Part shown: one piece after another, positions 1 through 4,683 of the stretch
Position numbering within the stretch: the stretch's first letter is position 1
How the letters are laid out: every line of letters begins with the position of its first letter
From: Oscillospiraceae bacterium
Lineage (GTDB): Bacteria; Bacillota; Clostridia; Oscillospirales; Ruminococcaceae
Length of the DNA: 8,087 bases
Reading direction: 5' to 3'
NCBI GenBank assembly: GCA_019416775.1
Contig: DXWR01000098.1
Span: 1-8,087, forward strand
Notes under the pieces: model-generated
Told to the model about the DNA's origin: nothing
The model's input: only the letters and a program-made list of their open reading frames with translations
Databases searched by the model: none
Program-made: the position numbers and the translations under genes

Positions 1-235
1 CCCTTACGATCCGGCCCAGCTCCTCCTTATGAGCAATGTGGACGATCAAGGGATTGTCCATTGGACGGCCCTTGGCGGCAAAGATTTTGGCCACTGCCTG
101 TTCATCCAAGGCGTTGGCGGCCAGGCCATACACCGTTTCAGTGGGCATCCCCACCAATTCCCCCCGGCGAAGCAGCTTCGCCGCTTGGACGATGTGCTCC
201 GGTGTAGGTTCCCATACCTGGGTTTCATATTGCAT
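1..235 (-). CDS. tsaC/sua5: L-threonylcarbamoyladenylate synthase, N-terminal part (Sua5/YrdC/TsaC family)
   Basis: This enzyme condenses threonine, bicarbonate and ATP into threonylcarbamoyl-AMP, the donor for t6A at position 37 of ANN-decoding tRNAs; it acts in the cytosol. Only the first 78 codons are present and the gene runs off the left edge. Visible family motifs are PTETVYGLAANA at residues 31-42 and KIFAAKGRPMDNPLIVHI at 50-67, which holds the KxR nucleotide-binding motif (K55, R57). The partner SxN motif and any Sua5 C-terminal domain lie outside, so TsaC-only and full Sua5 forms cannot be separated. I chose the ATG at 233-235 because GGGGAG (243-248 on the complement) sits just upstream. 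An in-frame ATG at 251-253 would add six residues but lacks a ribosome site, and a stop (257-259) lies just before it. It follows prfA after 73 bases, a pairing common in Clostridia. Confidence 0.93.
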   Translation of the reverse strand, partial: MQYETQVWEPTPEHIVQAAKLLRRGELVGMPTETVYGLAANALDEQAVAKIFAAKGRPMDNPLIVHIAHKEELGRIVR

Positions 236-242
236 CAGCGTT

Positions 243-248
243 CTCCCC
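243..248 (-). promoter_or_regulatory. Ribosome binding site of tsaC/sua5
   Basis: The complement reads AAGGGGAGAACGCTG and then ATG, placing a purine-rich Shine-Dalgarno seven bases before the ATG at 235. It favours that ATG over the in-frame ATG at 253, which lies upstream of this site. Confidence 0.7.
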
Positions 249-308
249 TTCATGGGTTAAAATAGTTTCTATGATTTGTCACTGCAAGCCTCAGCAAACA
301 ACATCCTT

Positions 309-1385
309 TTAAAGAGAACGTTGCGCGGCCAACAATTTTGCCTGAAAATCGGCAATCAGCGGGTCGATCAATTCATCCAATTCCCCATCCAAAATGGCGT
401 CCAGCCGGTAGAGGGTCAGGCCGATCCGATGGTCGGTGCACCGGCCCTGGGGGAAATTGTAGGTGCGAATCCGCTCTGACCGGTCCCCGGTACCCACCTG
501 GGCTTTCCGGTTGTCGGCAATTTCCCGGTTCTGTTTTTCCAGCTCCCGCTGGTACAGCCGGCTGCGCAGCACCTTCATAGCTTTGTCCTTATTTTTATAC
601 TGGCTGCGCTCGTCCTGACACTCCACCACCAAGCCGGTAGGCAGGTGGGTGATGCGGATGGCGCTTTCGGTTTTGTTGATGTGCTGACCCCCGGCCCCAG
701 AGGAACGAAAGGTATCAATCTGCAAATCCTTGGGGTCGATCTCCACCTCCACCTCGTCGACCTGAGGCAGCACCGCTACGGTGACGGTGCTGGTGTGAAT
801 CCGGCCCCCGGTTTCGGTTTCCGGCACCCGCTGCACCCGGTGCACCCCGCTTTCAAACTTCAGCCGAGAGTAGATGTCCTCCCCCTCCAATGACAAAGCC
901 GCTTCCTTTACGCCTCCTAATTCCGTGGCGTTTTGGCTGATCAATTCCGCCTTCCAGTTCCGTTTGGCGGCATACATGGTGTACATCCGCAACAGGCTGT
1001 GGGCAAACAGAGCGGCTTCCTCTCCTCCGGCTCCGGCCCGGATCTCCAAAATCACGTTTTTGCCGTCCAAGGGATCTTTGGGCAGCAGCAACAGCTGCAG
1101 CTTTTGAGAAAGGGCGTCGCACTGCTCCTCCCAAGCGGCCAATTCTTCCTTGGCCAACGCCGACAGCTCCGAATCCAAATCCGGTTCTTCCAGCAGCTGC
1201 CGCGTTTCCTGCAAGGAGAGCTGAGCGGCGCGGTAGGCTTGGTAGGTGTCCATCAGTGGAGAGAGGGATTTCCACTCCCGGTTCACCTGAGTATATCTTG
1301 CCCCATCCGCCAGCACAGCGGGGTCTGCCAGCAGCCGGGTCAGCTCCTGGTACCGCTTGACCACCATCTGCATTTGTTCAAACAA
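309..1385 (-). CDS. prfA: Peptide chain release factor 1 (RF1)
   Basis: RF1 recognises UAA and UAG stop codons in the ribosomal A site and triggers peptidyl-tRNA hydrolysis. The product is 358 residues, the usual RF1 length. Visible landmarks are an N-terminal helical domain (about 1-110), the GAGGEEA segment at 118-124, the codon-reading loop with PET at 188-190 (the PxT type that marks RF1, not the SPF of RF2), and the catalytic GGQ at 232-234 inside SSGAGGQHINKTESAIRI. The GTGDRSERIRTYNFPQGR block at 298-315 is also typical. The start is TTG at 1385, preceded at 8 bases by GAGGAG. The first ATG (1371-1373) is 12 bases further in and too far from that site. The gene begins 12 bases after the DUF951 stop, and its ribosome site touches that stop codon, so the two are very probably one operon. 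No prmC, the GGQ methyltransferase gene often next to prfA, is adjacent. Confidence 0.97.
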   Translation of the reverse strand: MFEQMQMVVKRYQELTRLLADPAVLADGARYTQVNREWKSLSPLMDTYQAYRAAQLSLQETRQLLEEPDLDSELSALAKEELAAWEEQCDALSQKLQLLLLPKDPLDGKNVILEIRAGAGGEEAALFAHSLLRMYTMYAAKRNWKAELISQNATELGGVKEAALSLEGEDIYSRLKFESGVHRVQRVPETETGGRIHTSTVTVAVLPQVDEVEVEIDPKDLQIDTFRSSGAGGQHINKTESAIRITHLPTGLVVECQDERSQYKNKDKAMKVLRSRLYQRELEKQNREIADNRKAQVGTGDRSERIRTYNFPQGRCTDHRIGLTLYRLDAILDGELDELIDPLIADFQAKLLAAQRSL

Positions 1386-1393
1386 GTTGTTCG

Positions 1394-1399
1394 CTCCTC
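1394..1399 (-). promoter_or_regulatory. Ribosome binding site of prfA, overlapping the upstream stop codon
   Basis: The complement reads TGAGGAGCGAACAAC and then TTG. GAGGAG overlaps the TGA stop (1398-1400) of the DUF951 gene. This fixes TTG as the likely prfA start and suggests translational coupling. Confidence 0.75.
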
Positions 1400-1586
1400 A
1401 CTTCACCCGCACGCCGTTGACACAGCGGATGTTCTTTTCAATTTTATTCCGGGGAGACATGATCTCATGCCCGCAGCCGTTGCAGCGCAGCTTAAAGTCC
1501 ATCCCCACCCGCAGCAGGGTGAACTCCTTGCTGCCACAGGGATGGGGTTTTTTCATGGTGACGACATCCCCAACTTTTAAGTCCAT
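1398..1586 (-). CDS. DUF951 family small protein (62 aa, zinc-ribbon-like)
   Basis: This is a short basic protein matching the Firmicutes DUF951 family: it begins MDLKVGDVVTMKKPHPCGS and carries RCNGCGHEIMSPRNKIEKNI at 34-53. Cysteines at 17, 35, 38 and 55 and histidines at 15 and 40 could form a small metal site, which is my inference. No biochemical role is established for the family as far as I know. The start is the ATG at 1584-1586 because AAGGAG (1595-1600 on the complement) lies 8 bases upstream and because family members start at this motif. The frame stays open upstream to about 1763, but that extension runs through an AT-rich stretch and a hairpin repeat and does not look like protein. 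It is the first gene of the cluster and is tightly linked to prfA. Confidence 0.9.
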   Translation of the reverse strand: MDLKVGDVVTMKKPHPCGSKEFTLLRVGMDFKLRCNGCGHEIMSPRNKIEKNIRCVNGVRVK

Positions 1587-1594
1587 GGGAAAGG

Positions 1595-1600
1595 CTCCTT
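1595..1600 (-). promoter_or_regulatory. Ribosome binding site of the DUF951 gene
   Basis: AAGGAG on the complement, 8 bases before the ATG at 1586. It settles the 62-residue start over the longer open frame. Confidence 0.8.
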
Positions 1601-1691
1601 TCAGGGGAAAATAATGAATATTGAAGAATAAAGAATTCTGGTTGATTCTCCCGTTGGTCGAATCTTCCATTGAAATATGAAACGGACAAAG

Positions 1692-1712
1692 CCTTCCCCC
1701 TCTGGGGGAAGG
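1692..1712. repeat. GC-rich perfect hairpin, 9-bp stem
   Basis: CCTTCCCCC (1692-1700), loop TCT, GGGGGAAGG (1704-1712). On the complement the stem is followed by CTTTGTCC, a weak T-tract, so it might slow or end transcription coming from pcrA. No other terminator for pcrA is evident. From memory, unchecked, similar hairpins are scattered between genes in gut Oscillospiraceae, so a dispersed repeat is equally likely. Confidence 0.7.
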
Positions 1713-1714
1713 TA

Positions 1715-1734
1715 TCAGATGCAGCTGCATCTGA
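1715..1734. repeat. 20-base perfect palindrome
   Basis: TCAGATGCAGCTGCATCTGA is identical to its reverse complement and lies two bases from the 9-bp hairpin at 1692-1712. The pair probably belongs to one repeat unit. It could extrude as a cruciform or fold as RNA on either strand. Confidence 0.8.
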
Positions 1735-1880
1735 CGGAGGAGGAGGCTGCACGGACGAAGCAACGATCAGACAAATTTTGGATTCCAGCTCCACCCTTCT
1801 CGGCCTTCGGCCATTGGCGGACGAATTCCACAGCCAGCATCCACCAGCCGGGCTACAAGATTGCAGCAAATTCACTCAGC

Positions 1881-1920
1881 TTTTGCGAAGCAAAATTGCG
1901 GTCATTCCTACCGACCGCAA
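1881..1920. repeat. Double-hairpin unit, copy 1
   Basis: Two adjacent inverted repeats: TTTTGC-GAA-GCAAAA (1881-1895) and TTGCGGTC (1896-1903) pairing with GACCGCAA (1913-1920) around a 9-base loop. The first 23 bases match copy 2 (2015-2037) at 20 positions. Confidence 0.75.
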
Positions 1921-1932
1921 AGAGCGGACTTG

Positions 1933-1958
1933 GACAGGTCGCCAAAGGCGTACCTGTC
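1933..1958. repeat. Hairpin with 11 base pairs and one bulge
   Basis: GACAGGT (1933-1939) pairs with ACCTGTC (1952-1958), and CGCC (1940-1943) pairs with GGCG (1947-1950) around an AAA loop, leaving T1951 bulged. No T-run follows on either strand, so it is not a standard terminator. Confidence 0.75.
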
Positions 1959-1962
1959 GGCC

Positions 1963-1986
1963 ACGGATCTTTGGAAAGGACTCCGT
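1963..1986. repeat. Imperfect hairpin between the two double-hairpin units
   Basis: ACGGA (1963-1967) pairs with TCCGT (1982-1986). The inner TCTTT can pair with the AAAGGA strand if a base is bulged. It is weaker than its neighbours. Confidence 0.5.
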
Positions 1987-2000
1987 ATTGTTTGCGGGGT

Positions 2001-2065
2001 TAAGTTCCATCGGTTTTTGCGAAACAAAATGACGGTCGGCCTTTTGACCGTCAAGATGGGACTTA
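2001..2065. repeat. Double-hairpin unit, copy 2, inside an outer 11-bp stem
   Basis: The inner part is TTTTG-CGAAA-CAAAA (2015-2029) followed by TGACGGTC (2030-2037) pairing with GACCGTCA (2046-2053). The outer arms TAAGTTCCATC (2001-2011) and GATGGGACTTA (2055-2065) pair over 11 positions with one G-T wobble when read as plus-strand RNA. The whole could form a three-way junction. Copy 1 shows no equivalent outer stem. Confidence 0.65.
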
Positions 2066-2085
2066 GAAACGTCCTAGGACGTTTC
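2066..2085. repeat. 20-base perfect palindrome
   Basis: GAAACGTCCTAGGACGTTTC is identical to its reverse complement and directly abuts the outer stem ending at 2065. A dyad operator for a dimeric protein or a cruciform-forming repeat are both possible. Confidence 0.8.
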
Positions 2086-2105
2086 GTTGCCATCCTACAC
2101 CACCG

Positions 2106-2125
2106 CAAACCTTTAAAAAGGTTTG
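2106..2125. repeat. AT-rich hairpin just downstream of pcrA
   Basis: CAAACCTTT and AAAGGTTTG are separated by two bases, 14 bases past the pcrA stop. The position would suit a terminator, but in the pcrA direction the stem is followed by CGGTGG, not a T-run, so intrinsic termination here is doubtful. Confidence 0.6.
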
Positions 2126-2139
2126 ATCCAAACTTCAAG

Positions 2140-4509
2140 TTATTCCCGCTTCAACTTCGCAAAGGCCGCCATAATTTTTTTGGTACCCACCTTATCAAAG
2201 GCAATCTCCAGCAGGGTATCTCCCCCCATGGCGGTGGCGTTGAGCACCGTGCCGCTGCCGAAAATCTTATGCCGCACTCGGTCGCCAATGCCGTAGCTCT
2301 CGCTGCTCTTTTCCCCTTTGGGGCTGACCCCTGCCAGCGCCGTAGTTCCTTGGCTGACACCAGCGGCAGTCCGCCGCCGCACCGGGGCAGGACGAGAGGT
2401 ACCCGTTCCGAATTCGTTTCTGGGGTGCAGCTCCACCCGTTCCACGTCCTTCGCCGGCAGTTCTGCCAAAAACCGGCTGGGCAGGTTATGCTGGGTCATG
2501 CCAAACAGCATCCGCTGCCCGGCGCAGGTGATGCACAGCTTCCGCTTGGCTCGAGTAATGGCAACATAGGCCAACCGCCGTTCCTCCTCCAACTCTTCCT
2601 CGCTCATCAAGGCGCTGCTCCCAGGGAAGATGCTCTCCTCCATGCCGATGAGGTAGACGGCGGTAAATTCCAACCCCTTGGCGGCGTGTACCGTCATCAG
2701 GGTGATTTTATCCTCTTCCTGGTTCAATCGGTCCAGATCGGTGTACAAGCTGACCTCTTCCAAAAAGCCGGACAGGTCCCCTTCTTCCCCCTGTTCCTCT
2801 TGGTAGTTGACCAAGTTGGATTTCAATTCCTCAATATTTTCCAGCCGGACCTGGCCTTCCACTCCATCCCCTTCCAGGGCGGTGCGGTAGCCGGTGCGCT
2901 CCATTACCTGGTCCAGCAGTTCTTCCAAAGGAAGCCGGGCCGCCAGATCGGTGAGGTCCTCCATCAGCTGGGCAAACTTCAGCAGCGGTCCCGCCTTTTT
3001 GCTCAGCAGGGCATACTGGTCAGCGTTGCGGATCACCTCCATCATGGTGACGCCGGTTTGCCGGGCCAGCTGTTCCACCGTGGCAACGGTAGTGTTGCCG
3101 ATGCCACGCTTAGGTTCATTGATAATCCGCCGCAGCCGCACTTCATCCGCTGGGTTGTCCATCACGTGGAAATAGGCCACAACATCCCGGATTTCCTTCC
3201 GGTCAAAGAATTTGGTGCCCCCCACGATCTGGTAGGCGATCCCCGCCTGCACCAGCCGTTTTTCGATCTGCCCCGACTGGGCGTTCATCCGATAAAGGAT
3301 GGCCTGCTCTTTTAAGGGGATGCCCTGGGCGCAGTTCTGGTTAATCTGGTCCAGCACCACAGCGGTTTCTTCGTAATCGTCCCGGCAGCGGAAAAATTTC
3401 ACCTTTTCCCCTTCCCCTTGGTCGCTCCACAGCCGCTTGCCTTTCCGGCCCAGGTTGTTCTGGATCAAACCGTTGGCGGCGTCCAGAATGTGCTGGGTGG
3501 AGCGGTAGTTCTGTTCCAGCCGCACCACCTTCGCTCCCTGAAAGGTCTTTTCAAAGGAGAGGATGTTTTCAATGGTAGCGCCCCGAAACTTATAGATACT
3601 CTGGTCGTCGTCCCCCACCACGCAGAGGTTGCCGTATTTTTGGCTCAGCAGCCGCACCAGCTCAAACTGCATCTGGTTGGTATCCTGGTATTCGTCCACC
3701 AGGATGTACTTAAACAGATTTTGATAATGATCCAGCACATCGGGAAAATTCTGAAACAGCTCCACCGTCAGCAGGATAATGTCGTCGAAGTCCACCGCAT
3801 TGGCGGCTTTCAGCCGCTGTTGGTAGAGGGTATAAAGGTTGGCCAGGGTCTTTTGACGGAAATCGCTCCCCGCTTCCAGAGAAGCCTGATCCGGGTAAAC
3901 CATGCTGTCCTTCCACCGGCTGATCACGTTGAGACAGGTTTTGGGCGGGAACATCTTATCGTTCACCCCCAAGGAGGCGATGCAATCCTTCATCACCCGG
4001 AGGCTGTCGTCAGTATCGTAGATGGTAAAGGAGGAGGTGTACCCCAAATTTTCAATTTCCCGGCGGAGAATCCGCACACAGACCCAGTGAAAGGTGCCAG
4101 CCCGAACCTGTCCGCCTACTTCCTCTCCCAGCTTTGCCGCCAGCCGGGCTTTCAGCTCATTGGCGGCTTTGTTGGTAAAAGTGATGGCCAGCACGTTCCA
4201 GGGCTGCACTGTGGGGGCTTTCAGCAGGCTCACCATCCGCAGCCGATCTAGATTGGGATTTAGAACGCACTGGGTCAAAAAGTCCTCTTCTTCCGCCGTC
4301 AAGGGCAGCATAGGTTCCGACGCCCAGGCATCTCCGTAGGTGAGCAGGTAGCCAATGCGATTGATCAGCACCGTGGTTTTGCCACTGCCGGCTCCCGCCA
4401 GAATCAGCAGCGGTCCTCCCACCTGAAACACCGCCTGGCGCTGCTCTGGATTGAGAAAATCATATTCTTTGGTGAAAATTTTTTGCTTTATCGTCAAATA
4501 TTGTGACAT
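2140..4509 (-). CDS. pcrA: ATP-dependent 3'-5' DNA helicase PcrA (UvrD/Rep family)
   Basis: PcrA is a superfamily 1A helicase used in nucleotide-excision repair, clearing of recombination filaments, replication-transcription conflicts and plasmid replication. The 789 residues carry the Q motif LNPEQRQAV (19-27), Walker A GAGSGKTT (39-46), motif Ia TFTNKAANELKAR (110-122), Walker B VDEYQDTNQMQ (271-281), motif III VVGDDDQSIYKFRGA (297-311), motif IV LEQNYRS (331-337), motif V TVHAAKGLEF (606-615) and motif VI ERRLAYVAITRAKRK (643-657). The C-terminal part (739-789, YGIGDRVRHKIFGSGTV onward) is the Tudor-like domain that contacts RNA polymerase in this family. The protein is longer than typical PcrA (about 720-750) because some 40 residues (about 57-102) are inserted between motifs I and Ia. 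The start is the ATG at 4507-4509, with AAGGAG six bases upstream. It is flanked by a terminator upstream and a gene-free stretch downstream, so it is probably monocistronic. Confidence 0.97.
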   Translation of the reverse strand: MSQYLTIKQKIFTKEYDFLNPEQRQAVFQVGGPLLILAGAGSGKTTVLINRIGYLLTYGDAWASEPMLPLTAEEEDFLTQCVLNPNLDRLRMVSLLKAPTVQPWNVLAITFTNKAANELKARLAAKLGEEVGGQVRAGTFHWVCVRILRREIENLGYTSSFTIYDTDDSLRVMKDCIASLGVNDKMFPPKTCLNVISRWKDSMVYPDQASLEAGSDFRQKTLANLYTLYQQRLKAANAVDFDDIILLTVELFQNFPDVLDHYQNLFKYILVDEYQDTNQMQFELVRLLSQKYGNLCVVGDDDQSIYKFRGATIENILSFEKTFQGAKVVRLEQNYRSTQHILDAANGLIQNNLGRKGKRLWSDQGEGEKVKFFRCRDDYEETAVVLDQINQNCAQGIPLKEQAILYRMNAQSGQIEKRLVQAGIAYQIVGGTKFFDRKEIRDVVAYFHVMDNPADEVRLRRIINEPKRGIGNTTVATVEQLARQTGVTMMEVIRNADQYALLSKKAGPLLKFAQLMEDLTDLAARLPLEELLDQVMERTGYRTALEGDGVEGQVRLENIEELKSNLVNYQEEQGEEGDLSGFLEEVSLYTDLDRLNQEEDKITLMTVHAAKGLEFTAVYLIGMEESIFPGSSALMSEEELEEERRLAYVAITRAKRKLCITCAGQRMLFGMTQHNLPSRFLAELPAKDVERVELHPRNEFGTGTSRPAPVRRRTAAGVSQGTTALAGVSPKGEKSSESYGIGDRVRHKIFGSGTVLNATAMGGDTLLEIAFDKVGTKKIMAAFAKLKRE

Positions 4510-4515
4510 ACCTTA

Positions 4516-4521
4516 CTCCTT
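4516..4521 (-). promoter_or_regulatory. Ribosome binding site of pcrA
   Basis: AAGGAG on the complement, six bases before the ATG at 4509. The site lies inside a tiny five-codon frame (4530 to 4513) that begins close to the predicted transcription start. Confidence 0.8.
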
Positions 4522-4537
4522 TTCCTTCATCCCTCTT

Positions 4538-4566
4538 AGTATAACACACTCAGGCAGGGTTTTCAA
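4538..4566 (-). promoter_or_regulatory. Sigma-A-type promoter of pcrA
   Basis: On the complement, -35 TTGAAA (4561-4566) is followed by a 17-base spacer and -10 TATACT (4538-4543), with TG one base before the -10 (extended -10). The predicted transcription start is near 4530-4531, leaving a leader of only about 22 bases before the pcrA ATG. Confidence 0.8.
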
Positions 4567-4608
4567 TTCAAGGTCCGCGTGAAACAACTACTTCCTGCAT
4601 TCAAACAG

Positions 4609-4639
4609 AAAAAACGAGGCCGACTCAACATCAGCCTCG
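4609..4639 (-). terminator. Rho-independent terminator of the surface-protein gene
   Basis: On the complement CGAGGCTGA pairs with TCGGCCTCG (nine pairs, one G-T) around a 7-base loop and is followed by six Ts (4609-4614). It lies 45 bases after the stop codon at 4684. An A-run precedes the stem (the plus strand reads CTTTT after it), so weak activity in the opposite direction is possible. It separates the surface-protein gene from pcrA. Confidence 0.9.
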
Positions 4640-4683
4640 CTTTTCTATTCACTGCTCAAAGCAGATTATTTGCAGCTCCTCAC

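Larger units (their letters stand above)
1587..2139. other. Gene-free intergenic region rich in inverted repeats
   Basis: The 553 bases between the pcrA stop and the DUF951 start hold no convincing gene on either strand. Short open frames exist, but they lack ribosome sites and run through palindromes. The right part (about 1881-2125) is an almost unbroken chain of hairpin-forming inverted repeats. The part near 1690-1735 is a paired-hairpin unit. The part at 1611-1640 is AT-rich and may hold the promoter of the DUF951 cluster, but I find no pair of boxes good enough to name. 1735-1880 shows only a small GGCC-TTC-GGCC hairpin (1802-1812). Confidence 0.8.

Noticed and set aside
254..308. Possible separate promoter for tsaC/sua5 (TTGCAG, 17 bases, TATTTT on the complement)
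   Set aside because: Both boxes match the consensus poorly (3 and 4 of 6), and the spacing to prfA fits an operon. Not strong enough to list.
1587..1763. N-terminal extension of the DUF951 protein
   Set aside because: The frame is open, but it crosses the 9-bp hairpin and an AT-rich stretch. The ribosome site and family start both support the ATG at 1586.
1692..2125. CRISPR array or tRNA cluster in the hairpin-rich intergenic region
   Set aside because: Repeats are not regularly spaced or identical, there are no spacers of uniform length, and no cloverleaf with T-arm GTTCRA and acceptor pairing is present.
2106..2125. Intrinsic terminator of pcrA
   Set aside because: The hairpin is well placed but no T-run follows on the pcrA strand, so it is listed only as an inverted repeat.
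1908..2138. 76-codon minus-strand open frame starting two bases after the pcrA stop
   Set aside because: It needs a TTG start without a Shine-Dalgarno, and its sequence runs through five inverted repeats, including the palindrome at 2066-2085. It looks like translated repeat DNA.
1861..3315. 484-codon plus-strand open frame across the intergenic region and the 3' half of pcrA
   Set aside because: Most of it is antisense to conserved helicase motifs; the rest translates hairpin sequence, with no ribosome site.
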